Assembly: GCA_002305915.1 (NCBI GenBank)
Contig: DBRJ01000030.1
Location: 1 to 50,668, forward strand
Origin: Pelotomaculum sp. UBA1371
GTDB lineage: Bacteria > Bacillota > Desulfotomaculia > Desulfotomaculales > Pelotomaculaceae
DNA: 50,668 nucleotides
Direction of reading: 5' to 3'
Below the pieces are notes generated by a model. That model ran no database searches, was not told where the DNA came from, and saw nothing but the letters and a program-made list of their open reading frames with translations. Shown one piece after another: positions 25,390-34,434 of this stretch; position 1 is the first letter of the stretch, and the number at the start of each line of letters is the position of its first letter. The translations under genes and the position numbers were made by a program.

Positions 25390-28047
25390 TTACTTCAATT
25401 GGTGTTTGTTGTTAACAGCGGCCTGGGCTGCCGCCAGCCTGGCTATGGGGACCCGGAAGGTAGAGCAGCTGACATAATCCAAACCCAGTTCCTGGCAGAA
25501 CTCAATGGATGACGGTTCCCCGCCGTGTTCTCCACAGATCCCGATTAACAGGTCCGGAGTAGTCTTGCGTCCCTGTTCCACAGCCCATTTCATCAACTTG
25601 CCTACACCCTTGCGGTCCAGTACCATAAAGGGGTTGTCAGACAAAATCTTCCTGTCCTGATAGGCCTGGATGAATTTACCCTCGGCATCATCCCTGGAAA
25701 AGCCCAGCGTGGTCTGGGTCAGGTCATTGGTGCCAAAGGAAAAGAAATCAGCCGATTGAGCCAGTTCATCTGCCAGCAGAGCGGCCCGGGGTATTTCGAT
25801 CATGGTACCCACGGTGTAGTGGAAAGATATTCCGGTCTTTTTCATCACTTCTTCAGCCTCGGCCACGATGATCTGACGCAGGAAAGACAGCTCATTGAGA
25901 TCTATTACAAGGGGAATCTCAACTTCCGGAACGGGATTGAAACCTTCCTTAACTAACTGGGCTGTGGCAAGAAAAATTGCCCTGGCCTGCATGGCATAGA
26001 TTTCAGGAAAAGTGATACCCAGGCGGCAACCCCGGTGCCCCAGCATGGGGTTGACTTCAGACAAGGCACGGACCTTGCGCAAGAGCTCTTCCTTCTTCTC
26101 AATCTCAGCCTTGCTTCCTTCAGTCAGCCGCAGCCGGGTTATCTCCACCATAAGCTCCTCGGCATTGGGTAAGAATTCGTGGAGAGGCGGATCTAAAAGC
26201 CTGATTGTCACAGGCAGCCCGTCCATAGCTTTTAAGATCCCGTAGAAATCACCCTGCTGCATGGGCAGCAGCTTATCCAGGGCAACCTGCCGCTCCGGCT
26301 TACCGGCGGACAAAATCATTTCCTGAACAATGGGCAAACGGTCCTGGGCCATAAACATATGCTCGGTACGGGTCAAACCGATTCCCTCTGCTCCAAATTC
26401 CCTGGATTTGGCGGCATCCTGAGGGGTATCGGCATTTGCCCTGACGCCCAGGGTCCGGATCTGGTCGGCCCACTCCAGTAGTTGTTTAAATTCAGATGAC
26501 AGCTCGGGGTCGAGCATCGGCACTTCGCCAAGGATTACGTTACCGGTGGAACCGTCTACAGAAATCGTGTCACCCTTCCTGACCACCAGATCTTCGATTG
26601 AAAAAATGTTTTTTTCGTAATCAATACTTATGGCTTCGCAGCCGCAAACGCATGGTTTGCCCATCCCCCGCGCCACCACAGCAGCGTGGCTGGTCATCCC
26701 ACCCCGGGAGGTAAGGACGCCCTGGGAGGCTACAATTCCATGGATGTCGTCAGGAGTTGTTTCAACACGAACCAGGATGAGTTTTTTACCTTCCGCATTC
26801 AGTCTTTCGGCCTCGTCCGCATCAAATACAACAACCCCTGAGGCAGCACCGGGTGAAGCCGGCAGCCCCCTGGCTACAATGTTCAGCTTTGCTTCGCTGT
26901 CGATGCGCCGGTGCAGAAGCTGATCCAATTGTCCAGGCTCAACCCGCAGCACAGCCTCCTCCCGGGTGATTAAACCCTCATCAACCATATCCACGGCAAT
27001 TTTGATGGCAGCCTGGGCCGTACGCTTCCCGCTGCGGGTCTGCAGAATCCAGAGTTTGCCCCGCTCCACAGTAAATTCGATATCCTGCATATCCCTGTAG
27101 TGCCTGCTCAAAAGCCCGCACATATCGGCAAACTGACTGTAAATCTCCGGCATGTCCTGCTGCAGCGCCTCAATGGGTTGCGGTGTCCGGATCCCGGCCA
27201 CCACATCTTCGCCCTGGGCGTTGATCAGATACTCACCGTAGAGTTTATTTTCCCCGGTCGAAGGGTTACGTGTAAAAGCAACGCCGGTGCCGCTGTCGTT
27301 CCCCAGGTTACCGAAAACCATGACCTGAATATTTACGGCCGTCCCCAGGTCGTCCGGGATTTTATTAATCCTGCGGTAAACACAAGCCCGGTCGTTATTC
27401 CAGGAATTAAAGACGGCATGGACCGCCATAAAAAGCTGTTCCATGGGCTCCTGAGGAAAGAGGCGGCCGGTTTCTTTCTGGATTAATTTTTTATATTCAG
27501 CAATAATCTCCCGCCAGTGTCCGGCGGAAAGCTGATTGTCCAGATAAATCCGGACCTTGTCCTTCTGGCAAGCCAGAATACTTTCAAATTTGTGGTGCTC
27601 CACTCCCATCACAACGTCACCGAACATATTGATAAAGCGGCGGTAGCAGTCCAGGGCGAACCGCTCGTTTCCGGTGGCGGAAGCAAGAGCTTCCGCGGTA
27701 CGGTCATTTAAACCGAGGTTTAAGACTGTATCCATCATCCCGGGCATGGAAACAGGAGCACCTGAACGGACTGATACCAGCAGTGGATTGACCTCGTCGC
27801 CAAACCTCTTCCCCGTTTTTTCTTCCAGCAGGGCAATACCATTCCGGATTTGTTCTTTCAGCCCTGCGGGAAACTGCTGACCCTGGGCGGTGAAATCTTT
27901 ACAGGCTTCCGTAGTAACAATTAAACCAGGCGGAACAGGCAAGCCGATCTTGGTCATTTCGGCCAGGTTTGCTCCCTTACCACCCAGCAGGTTCTTCATC
28001 CCGGCATTTCCTTCTTCAAACAGATAAACATATTTCTTACTTGACAT
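25390..28047 (-). CDS. ppdK: Pyruvate, phosphate dikinase
   Basis: PPDK interconverts pyruvate + ATP + Pi and PEP + AMP + PPi, via a phospho-histidine on a swivelling domain. The 885-residue protein has the N-terminal nucleotide domain (GGKGANLAEMTKIGLPVPPG), the phospho-His motif GGMTSHAAVVARGMGKPCVCG (His about 454, with the regulatory Thr two residues before), and the PEP/pyruvate TIM barrel containing GFNPVPEVEIPLV, FSFGTNDLTQTTLG and GICGEHGG. The start MSSKKYVYLF at 28047 follows GAGGTGAAAGG and overlaps the ppsR stop by 11 nt. The frame extends farther upstream, but that is the ppsR coding region. Co-transcription with ccpN and ppsR is likely. Confidence 0.96.
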   Translation of the reverse strand: MSSKKYVYLFEEGNAGMKNLLGGKGANLAEMTKIGLPVPPGLIVTTEACKDFTAQGQQFPAGLKEQIRNGIALLEEKTGKRFGDEVNPLLVSVRSGAPVSMPGMMDTVLNLGLNDRTAEALASATGNERFALDCYRRFINMFGDVVMGVEHHKFESILACQKDKVRIYLDNQLSAGHWREIIAEYKKLIQKETGRLFPQEPMEQLFMAVHAVFNSWNNDRACVYRRINKIPDDLGTAVNIQVMVFGNLGNDSGTGVAFTRNPSTGENKLYGEYLINAQGEDVVAGIRTPQPIEALQQDMPEIYSQFADMCGLLSRHYRDMQDIEFTVERGKLWILQTRSGKRTAQAAIKIAVDMVDEGLITREEAVLRVEPGQLDQLLHRRIDSEAKLNIVARGLPASPGAASGVVVFDADEAERLNAEGKKLILVRVETTPDDIHGIVASQGVLTSRGGMTSHAAVVARGMGKPCVCGCEAISIDYEKNIFSIEDLVVRKGDTISVDGSTGNVILGEVPMLDPELSSEFKQLLEWADQIRTLGVRANADTPQDAAKSREFGAEGIGLTRTEHMFMAQDRLPIVQEMILSAGKPERQVALDKLLPMQQGDFYGILKAMDGLPVTIRLLDPPLHEFLPNAEELMVEITRLRLTEGSKAEIEKKEELLRKVRALSEVNPMLGHRGCRLGITFPEIYAMQARAIFLATAQLVKEGFNPVPEVEIPLVIDLNELSFLRQIIVAEAEEVMKKTGISFHYTVGTMIEIPRAALLADELAQSADFFSFGTNDLTQTTLGFSRDDAEGKFIQAYQDRKILSDNPFMVLDRKGVGKLMKWAVEQGRKTTPDLLIGICGEHGGEPSSIEFCQELGLDYVSCSTFRVPIARLAAAQAAVNNKHQLK

Positions 28048-28918
28048 GCCTTTCACCTCTAAGATATATTTCCAGCACACGGCTTGCTGTCTCCTCAACG
28101 GCCTTGTTGGTAACGTCAATAATCGGGCAACCGACCTTTTTCATGAAGTTTTCGGCGTATTCCAATTCCTTGAGAATCCGCTTCATACTTGCATAGTCAG
28201 CGTCCGAAGTGAGGCCGAGGGTATTTAGTCGTTCTCTTCTGATCTCGTGTAGCTGCTGAGGCCGTATCGTCAGACCGATCAGTTTATGCTTCGGGAGACG
28301 AAAGAGTTCATCCGGCGGGGATACCTCCGGAACCAGCGGCATGTTAGCAGATTTAATTTGCTTGTTCGCCAGGTACATACACAGGGGTGTCTTGGAAGTG
28401 CGGGAAATCCCGATTACCACCAGGTCAGCCCGGAGGATGCCCCGGGGGTCCTTGCCGTCGTCATATTTAACAGCAAACTCAATAGCCTCAACCTTCCGGT
28501 AATACTCGCTGTCCATTTTCCGGACCAATCCAGGCTCCAGCTTCGGATCCCGGTTAACAAGCTGAGAAACCGCTTCCAGCATCGGGGTCAGGACATCCAC
28601 CGTCGGAATATCGTATTTAGCCGCCTCCCGGACCAACACTCTCTTTAATTCCGGAATAACCAGGGTATAGGCTATGACACAGTTGAAAGAACTCGCTTCT
28701 TCTATAATCTCGGGGATCTCATTGGGGTTATTAACATATGACAGGCGGCGTATTTCTACTCCGCCGTGATTAAACTGAATGGCAGCAGCCCGGGCTACCA
28801 GTTCAGCAGTTTCACCGATGGAATCGGACACGATGAATATGACCGGTTTGGCATCTTCTATGGAAATGATAAACTCCCCCTTAACACCTTTCTCCCAGTT
28901 CCACAAAAAGCCGCGCAA
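28037..28918 (-). CDS. ppsR: PPDK regulatory kinase/pyrophosphorylase PpsR (DUF299)
   Basis: Proteins of this family reversibly phosphorylate the Thr next to the catalytic His of PPDK (ADP-dependent kinase, Pi-dependent pyrophosphorylase). Core motifs are FIVSDSIGETAELVARAA at the N-terminus and the P-loop-like VVIGISRTSKTPLCMYLAN near residue 170. The partner ppdK follows with an 11-nt overlap. The listed start is TTG 28918, which overlaps ccpN by 38 nt and gives ~17 extra residues. The strongest ribosome site, AAGGGGGAG, lies 6 nt before an in-frame ATT at 28867, which would give the family-like beginning MSIEDAKPVIFIVSDS. B. subtilis has the same ccpN-yqfL order. Confidence 0.94.
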   Translation of the reverse strand: MRGFLWNWEKGVKGEFIISIEDAKPVIFIVSDSIGETAELVARAAAIQFNHGGVEIRRLSYVNNPNEIPEIIEEASSFNCVIAYTLVIPELKRVLVREAAKYDIPTVDVLTPMLEAVSQLVNRDPKLEPGLVRKMDSEYYRKVEAIEFAVKYDDGKDPRGILRADLVVIGISRTSKTPLCMYLANKQIKSANMPLVPEVSPPDELFRLPKHKLIGLTIRPQQLHEIRRERLNTLGLTSDADYASMKRILKELEYAENFMKKVGCPIIDVTNKAVEETASRVLEIYLRGERHVK

Positions 28919-29525
28919 TGTTGGTTTTGCTTAAACGCCCGATCACTTCCAATCCTTCGCTGCCATCGGAGAGGATAGTCTTGCGGACAACCGGCAGTGC
29001 GTCAACCTCATGGGTTATGATTTTTTTTGCAGCCGACCAGGCTGACTCTTCAGGTGTCGTATATAGTACATTCGGCATCCGGGTCATGATCACTCCAACC
29101 GGAAGCTGGTGAATATCATGGCCTCCCAGAGTGGTTTTAAGTAAATCCTTACGGGAAATCACGCCTTCCAGCAGCCCTACTTCCTTAACCACAAAGAGAG
29201 TCCCTACATCCTTGATAAACATGGTCACAACAGCATCGTACACGGAGCAGTTTTCGGAAACCACAACAGGAATGGAGAGAACGCTGTCCACCAGAACACT
29301 GCGAAGCTTTTCCGCCACTAGCCGGTACGGTGATTTGCCGCTGTGAAAATAGCCCACTCTCGGGCGCGCTTCCAGCAGCCCGGCCATTGTCAGGATGGCA
29401 AGATCGGGCCGTAATGTCGCCCTGGTCAGGGAAAGTTTTTCGGCAATCTGATCTCCGGTGATTGGCCCGGAATTTTTCACGATTTCCAGAATGGTCTCCT
29501 GCCGCCTGGTTAGTTCCAAATCCAT
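28881..29525 (-). CDS. ccpN: CcpN-type transcriptional repressor (HTH + two CBS domains)
   Basis: CcpN in B. subtilis represses gluconeogenic genes (gapB, pckA) and responds to ATP/ADP. The 214-residue protein has an N-terminal winged HTH (RRQETILEIVKNSGPITGDQIAEKLSLTRATLR pattern, residues 7-40) and two CBS domains, about residues 75-130 (VSRKDLLKTTLGG) and 145-205 (GVIMTRMPNVLYTTPEESAW). Length equals the B. subtilis protein. It is placed ahead of ppsR-ppdK, so here it probably controls the PPDK step, and itself through a candidate operator at 29540-29550. AAGGGG lies close to the ATG. Confidence 0.92.
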   Translation of the reverse strand: MDLELTRRQETILEIVKNSGPITGDQIAEKLSLTRATLRPDLAILTMAGLLEARPRVGYFHSGKSPYRLVAEKLRSVLVDSVLSIPVVVSENCSVYDAVVTMFIKDVGTLFVVKEVGLLEGVISRKDLLKTTLGGHDIHQLPVGVIMTRMPNVLYTTPEESAWSAAKKIITHEVDALPVVRKTILSDGSEGLEVIGRLSKTNIARLFVELGERC

Positions 29526-29539
29526 CGCCCCTTAGAGCA

Positions 29540-29550
29540 TATATGACATA
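29540..29550 (-). promoter_or_regulatory. Candidate CcpN operator upstream of ccpN
   Basis: On the minus strand TATGTCATATA matches at every position the CcpN-box consensus I remember from B. subtilis work (TRTGHYATAYW). It lies 15-25 nt before the ccpN ATG. A diverged half in opposite orientation (CTTATGTCTATATA on the plus strand, 29561-29574) makes an inverted pair around it. This would allow autoregulation of ccpN-ppsR-ppdK. Confidence 0.55.
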
Positions 29551-29630
29551 CTAATAAGAACTTATGTCTATATAATATACTATATAGAGAAGGGTTTCCC
29601 TCCTTATTTCTAAAATATTTACGGAACTAT

Positions 29631-29659
29631 AAAAAAGAGAATAGTTTATGACAACTATT
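29631..29659 (-). terminator. Terminator of glyQS overlapping the glyS stop
   Basis: On the minus strand AATAGTT-GTCATA-AACTATT is followed by CTCTTTTTTA. The stem begins in the TAG stop codon of glyS. It separates glyQS from the ccpN promoter region. Confidence 0.75.
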
Positions 29660-31772
29660 TGGATCCGTTCACAATTATACTCAAGTCCGCCACCCGCTGG
29701 ACCAGGGCTGCCAGTTCTGCCAGAAGAGCCAGCCGGTTTGTCCTCAGTTTTTCATCTTCAACCATAACCATCACGGAATTGAAGAAATGATCCAGCGGTT
29801 GCTGCAGGGTGGCAATGGCCGCCAGCAGCGCTTGATAGTTCCGTTGTTCCAGCAAAACCCCGGCCTGTTCCTGAACTTTTACAAGATGTTGATATAGTTG
29901 TTCTTCGCTGCTCTCTTGCAGCAGGGACGGATCCAGGCAGGACGCAGTGGCCTTTTTGGCCAGGTTATTGGCCCGGATATAGGCGGTCAGCAGGTCGCCG
30001 AAGGCAGGGTCCTGACGAAAATAAGTCAGGGCCTGCACCCTTAGAAGGGTGTCGCTAAAATTTTGAAATCCCGCGGCCAGAACCGCATCCACCGTATCAT
30101 AAGAAAAGCCGCGGTCGCTAAAGATCCCCTTTAAACGTTGTTTGAAGAATTCTGCTACATCTTCCTGTACTTTTTCCAGGCTGAGTTTGAGCTCCACCTT
30201 GCCCTCGAAGCACCGGTAGGCTGCTTCGACCAAGTGCTCCAGCGAAATGTCGAACTGCCCCTCCAGGATGATGTGGCAGATTCCGAGGGCCTGGCGCCTC
30301 AGGGCATAGGGATCCTGGGAACCGCTGGGCTGAATGCCGATGGCAAAGCAGCCAGTGATGTTGTCTATTTTATCGGAAATGCTCAAGATTTGACCGGGCA
30401 GGCTGGAGGGGAGATTATCCCCGGCAAATCGCGGCAAATAATGCTCATAGATGGCCAGCGCAACCTCCTTTTCCTCACCGGTACGCTCAGCGTATTCCCT
30501 GCCCATAAAACCCTGCAGTTCAGGGAATTCATAAACCATATTGGTGACAAGGTCGGCCTTGGCCAGATAAGCTGCCCGCCTGGCATGCTTCATCTCTTGC
30601 TCCCCGGCGTTCAGGACTTTGCCAAGAAACTCCGCCAGAACCCCCAGTCTTTCAATCTTGTCGTAGATGCTCCCAAGACTCTCCTGAAAGACTACTTTCT
30701 TTAAAGCCGGTACCTTTTCGGCCAGCGGCTCCTTCAGGTCTTCCTCATAGAAAAAGTTTGCATCTGCCAGGCGGGCCCGCAGAACTTTTTCATTGCCGGC
30801 CCTAACAATATCCAGGTGGTCCTCCGCACCGTTCTTGACGGCGATAAATTTCGGAAGCAAGCCGCCGCCGGGTTCAAGCACCGGGAAATAGCGCTGGTGC
30901 TCTCTCATGGGGGTAACCAGGACCTCCTTCGGCAACCTCAGGTAACCCCGGCTGAATTCTCCTACCAAAGCCGTGGGATACTCCACCAGGTTGTTGACTT
31001 CGCTGAGTAAATCTTCATTCTCTTCCACTGCGCCCCCCACTGAGGCGGCCACTTCCTGCACCTGGCGCCAGATAGCCGCCTTCCGCTCCTCAGGGTCAAC
31101 CATCACATAATTACTCCGCATCTGATCAAAATATTCCCCTGCAGCCGCCAGAACAATAGGTTCCTTGCTCAGGAAGCGGTGGCCGCAGGTAGTTCTGCCG
31201 GCTTTTAAACCGGCAAACTCAAATTCCACAACTTCGCTGCCGAAAAGGGATACAAGCCAGCGAATAGGCCGGGCAAAACGCACTTCCAGACTGCCCCAGC
31301 GCATCGGCTTGGGAAAATGGAGCCCGGTAATCAAGGTTACGGCAATATCCGGCAGGACGTCCCGTACCGGCTTGCCGGCCTCGCGCCTGACAGCAAAAAC
31401 GTACTCCACATGCCCCACCGGTTTTTTGATCAGCTCTGCAACGGTTACACCCTGCCCCCTGGCAAAACCCTCCGCCGCTCTGGACGGTGTCCCGTCAGCT
31501 TTAAAGGCAACCTTGACAGCCGGGCCTTTTACCTCCATTTCCAGGGAAGCCTGGTTCATCGCCAGGCCTTCAACAAACAGAGTCAGGCGGCGTGGTGTTC
31601 CGTATGTTTTTAACCCCTTAAACGAGATTCTCTGTTCCGTAAATACAGCCTTTGCTTTTTCATTTAACTCTTTCAAGGCCGGCTCTAAAAACCTGGCAGG
31701 CATTTCTTCCACACCGATTTCCAGGAGGTAGTCAAGGGAACGCGTCTGTTCTATAGTTCTGTTCTCAGTCAT
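29655..31772 (-). CDS. glyS: Glycyl-tRNA synthetase beta subunit
   Basis: Beta subunit of the bacterial alpha2beta2 glycyl-tRNA synthetase; it binds tRNA-Gly, while the alpha subunit activates glycine. The 705-residue protein begins (after ~12 residues) DYLLEIGVEEMPARFLEPAL, the family N-terminus. It includes MRWGSLEVRFARPIRWLVSL, PKEVLVTPMREHQRYFPV and the HD-like segment with SLPGQILSISDKIDNITGCF, and ends in the anticodon-binding domain (FFNSVMVMVED). It follows glyQ by 4 nt and is under the same T-box. Length is typical. Confidence 0.96.
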   Translation of the reverse strand: MTENRTIEQTRSLDYLLEIGVEEMPARFLEPALKELNEKAKAVFTEQRISFKGLKTYGTPRRLTLFVEGLAMNQASLEMEVKGPAVKVAFKADGTPSRAAEGFARGQGVTVAELIKKPVGHVEYVFAVRREAGKPVRDVLPDIAVTLITGLHFPKPMRWGSLEVRFARPIRWLVSLFGSEVVEFEFAGLKAGRTTCGHRFLSKEPIVLAAAGEYFDQMRSNYVMVDPEERKAAIWRQVQEVAASVGGAVEENEDLLSEVNNLVEYPTALVGEFSRGYLRLPKEVLVTPMREHQRYFPVLEPGGGLLPKFIAVKNGAEDHLDIVRAGNEKVLRARLADANFFYEEDLKEPLAEKVPALKKVVFQESLGSIYDKIERLGVLAEFLGKVLNAGEQEMKHARRAAYLAKADLVTNMVYEFPELQGFMGREYAERTGEEKEVALAIYEHYLPRFAGDNLPSSLPGQILSISDKIDNITGCFAIGIQPSGSQDPYALRRQALGICHIILEGQFDISLEHLVEAAYRCFEGKVELKLSLEKVQEDVAEFFKQRLKGIFSDRGFSYDTVDAVLAAGFQNFSDTLLRVQALTYFRQDPAFGDLLTAYIRANNLAKKATASCLDPSLLQESSEEQLYQHLVKVQEQAGVLLEQRNYQALLAAIATLQQPLDHFFNSVMVMVEDEKLRTNRLALLAELAALVQRVADLSIIVNGSK

Positions 31773-31776
31773 ACCT

Positions 31777-32655
31777 TCAAACCTCCCTTTTTTTCAACAG
31801 CGGATAGCCCATGGTCTCCCGCTGTTCCACATAGGACTGGGCACAAATCCGGGCCATATTCCTCACCCTGGTGATAAAACCCGTACGCTCCGTAACGCTG
31901 ATAGCCCCGCGGGCATCAAGGAGATTAAAAGTGTGGGAACATTTTAAGACATAATCATATGCGGGTAGGACGAAGCCTTTTTTTATGATACTTAAGGCCT
32001 CCTGTTCGTACACCTCAAAGAGCCTGAAGAGCATTTCCGTGTTTGCAAGCTCAAAATTATAGTGAGAATGCTCCACCTCACCGCGATGATGAACATCGCC
32101 ATAGGTAATACCTTCCACCCAGGTGATTTCGAAGACGCTGTCCACGCCCTGGACAAACATGGCCAGCCGCTCCAATCCGTAGGTAATTTCAGCGGAAACC
32201 GGCCTGCAGTCGATACCGCCGCACTGCTGGAAGTAAGTAAACTGGGTAACCTCCATTCCATCCAGCCAGACTTCCCAGCCCAATCCCCAGGCGCCCAGTG
32301 TGGGCGATTCCCAGTTATCCTCAACAAAGCGGATATCGTGCTCATCGGGGTCGATGCCGATAGCCCTCAGGCTGTCCAGGTAGACATCAAGCACATCGTC
32401 CGGCGAAGGCTTTAAAATAACCTGATACTGATAATAATGCTGAAGCCGGTTGGGATTCTCCCCGTAACGTCCGTCTGTGGGCCGCCGGGAGGGCTCAACA
32501 TAGGCTACCCGCCAGGGTTCGGGACCCAGGGCGCGTAAAAATGTGGCAGGATTCATCGTGCCGGCCCCTTTTTCCACGTCGTAGGGCTGCTGAATAATGC
32601 AGTTTTGCTGTGACCAGAAATCATTTAGCTTAAGAATAATTTCCTGGAAAGTCAT
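31777..32655 (-). CDS. glyQ: Glycyl-tRNA synthetase alpha subunit
   Basis: Alpha subunit of heterotetrameric glycyl-tRNA synthetase, class IIc catalytic core. The 292-residue protein begins MTFQEIILKLNDFWSQQNC and carries GAGTMNPATFLRALGPEPW and YVEPSRRPTDGRYGENPNRL, with LDGMEVTQFTYFQQCGGIDC in the middle; all are family signatures. It is the first gene after a T-box leader and is followed by glyS, so both are induced by uncharged tRNA-Gly. The ATG has AAGGAGG upstream. Confidence 0.97.
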   Translation of the reverse strand: MTFQEIILKLNDFWSQQNCIIQQPYDVEKGAGTMNPATFLRALGPEPWRVAYVEPSRRPTDGRYGENPNRLQHYYQYQVILKPSPDDVLDVYLDSLRAIGIDPDEHDIRFVEDNWESPTLGAWGLGWEVWLDGMEVTQFTYFQQCGGIDCRPVSAEITYGLERLAMFVQGVDSVFEITWVEGITYGDVHHRGEVEHSHYNFELANTEMLFRLFEVYEQEALSIIKKGFVLPAYDYVLKCSHTFNLLDARGAISVTERTGFITRVRNMARICAQSYVEQRETMGYPLLKKREV

Positions 32656-32723
32656 AAAAACCTCCTTAAAAATTACTGGACGCCCGCAACCGCTGCGGAC
32701 TTAACCCATTTTAAACAAGGAAA

Positions 32724-33045
32724 CCCCCGTCCCTGGTATTATTCTACCAGGGACGGGAGTCTTTTCCCGCGGTTCCACCCTGATTGGCCGCATTTTTGAC
32801 GCCGGAATAAATCCGGCTACCAGGCAGCCAGGAATAATTGAATGTGCATCTGCCTGAAAACCTGCAGCCCTCTTGTAAAAAAGCAAGCTTTACTAACCAG
32901 AACTGCAATCCACAGCTTAATTGCAATTGTCTCCTTCGAAGACATTAACATTACCCTCTGTGGACCGTTTTGGCTTTCCTCTTGCAGCTCCGAAACCCCT
33001 TTCACCGGCAATGCTTTACCCTCTCCCACCGCCCCGGGCTCTCTA
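32724..33045 (-). promoter_or_regulatory. T-box riboswitch controlling glyQS
   Basis: On the minus strand AGGGTGGAACCGCGGG, the T-box antiterminator signature, lies at 32767-32782. A 13-bp perfect terminator stem CCCGTCCCTGGTA/TACCAGGGACGGG (32726-32757) follows, and its 5' side can alternatively pair with the T-box sequence. The leader begins near AGAGAG at about 33040, as T-box stem I does, with a possible -10 GATAAT just before. Specificity for tRNA-Gly is inferred from the downstream genes; I could not place the specifier codon with confidence. Confidence 0.92.
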
Positions 33046-33189
33046 AAAAATACATTATCCGGCTACTTTTTTTCTTCATTGCCTCATATTTTTTTATCAA
33101 ATTTACCAAATTCCCGGCTTAAAGTCAATCCTAACTACAGGTAAAGATCCTCAATCAAGCAATTTTAACTAACTCAGAACTCCTTAAAA

Positions 33190-33621
33190 TCAAACCGGTC
33201 TTTCACCCAAACTGGTGTTTTCATACTCCGGTCTTTCTCCCTGGCGTTCAAACTCCAGGGTATATTTGTTGGCCATGGCAGCAACCGTACCCAGTGCTCC
33301 CAGCACGGCAATTTCGCTGCTGGCCAGGGCTCCGATTAACCCCAGGGCACCAATTGTAGCAGGAAATTCATATACTGTCCGGTCCCCTTTTTTGACTTTG
33401 ATCCGGTACGTTTGCCCCTTTTGCAAAAACTCCTTGACCTGACCGACCATTTCCTGCCCCCGGGCTTGAAAGCGTTCCCCCAGATTGCGTCCCTGCTCCT
33501 CCAGGTTCACCAGGGCTTGAACAACATCCCCGTCTGCCTTTTCGAGGGCTTCCCTGGCTTCCTTATAGCTGACTCCCAACCGGGCCCTGATCAGATCAAT
33601 TTTCTCAAGTTCGCTGGTCAA
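33190..33621 (-). CDS. UBA-like / DUF4342 domain protein
   Basis: About 143 residues. The first ~40 residues form a UBA/TS-N-like three-helix bundle (LIRARLGVSYKEAREALEKADGDVVQALVNL pattern, as in EF-Ts and NAC). The C-terminal ~75 residues are a DUF4342 region with TYRIKVKKGDRTVYEFPATIG and a hydrophobic stretch ALGLIGALASSEIAVLGALG that may associate with membrane. GGAGGTGG five nt before the TTG at 33621 supports that start over the ATG at 33636. The function of this family is unknown. It stands between recO and the glyQS T-box, in its own short transcript or with recO. Confidence 0.8.
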   Translation of the reverse strand: MTSELEKIDLIRARLGVSYKEAREALEKADGDVVQALVNLEEQGRNLGERFQARGQEMVGQVKEFLQKGQTYRIKVKKGDRTVYEFPATIGALGLIGALASSEIAVLGALGTVAAMANKYTLEFERQGERPEYENTSLGERPV

Positions 33622-33672
33622 TTTAGCCACCTCCATTTCCTTTTACATTAGTTAAACCACGGATTCCTGTTT

Positions 33673-34434
33673 TTATACATAAGTCCCTGCCGGACCAGTT
33701 TTAAGACGGTTCAGAAAGGCAGTGGATTTGAATTCCTGTTCAAGGTGGTATTTCAAGTATTCATGCAGCAAATTCTTCAACTGCAGCCTGGCCTGGCAAT
33801 CTACTTTCAGCTGGCGCAGCCTGGACGGATGCCAGCGCCATAACACTTTCAGGATCTCTACCAGACCCCTGTTGCAAGGCAACGCGTCCGGTCCGGCAGC
33901 CCCGCAGGCGCCGCACAGGACTCCCCCCATACTGGGACTGAAGCTCAGCGGCCCAACCAGTAAACCCCGGCAGTTGGCGCAGGTTTCCAGAACAGGATGA
34001 TAACCTGCGTAATCCGCTGCCTTGATTTCAAAAGCACGGGTCAGCAACTCCAAATCCTCCGTGGCCATCAGGCGCAGGGTTGTCAGTAGAAGCAAATAAA
34101 GGGGTTCACTGGCCTCTCCCTCGGGGGTAAAGACGTCCACCAGCTCAAACAGGTAGCTGGCATAGCTGATTTTTTCCAGGTCTTCCCGGAGATAAGAAAA
34201 CATTTCGACCCCTTCACACTGACTCACCGAATCCATTTCCCGGCCCCGGCGAATTAAGAAATTGGCCCGGGTAAATAGCTGAACAGCACCGCGTTTCCGG
34301 CTGGAGGGCCTGGCGGCGCCATGGGCCATAACCTTGATTTTGCCTAATTCCCGGGAGTAAAGGATTAATAACTTGTCTCCCCTGCCGCAGTCCCTGGACC
34401 GGAGCACCAGCGCTTCAGTTTTATATAATTTCAT
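33673..34434 (-). CDS. recO: DNA repair protein RecO
   Basis: RecO loads RecA on SSB-coated DNA together with RecR. The 253-residue protein begins LYKTEALVLRSRDCGRGDKLLILYSRELGKIKV, the OB-fold N-terminus. It has a helical middle and a zinc-binding segment with two CxxC-like pairs (CANCRGLL and CGACGAAG, about residues 157-187). Length is typical. Its place near era/cdd/dgkA on one side and glyQS on the other is the conserved Firmicute order, although three unrelated genes now lie between recO and era. Confidence 0.95.
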   Translation of the reverse strand: MKLYKTEALVLRSRDCGRGDKLLILYSRELGKIKVMAHGAARPSSRKRGAVQLFTRANFLIRRGREMDSVSQCEGVEMFSYLREDLEKISYASYLFELVDVFTPEGEASEPLYLLLLTTLRLMATEDLELLTRAFEIKAADYAGYHPVLETCANCRGLLVGPLSFSPSMGGVLCGACGAAGPDALPCNRGLVEILKVLWRWHPSRLRQLKVDCQARLQLKNLLHEYLKYHLEQEFKSTAFLNRLKTGPAGTYV

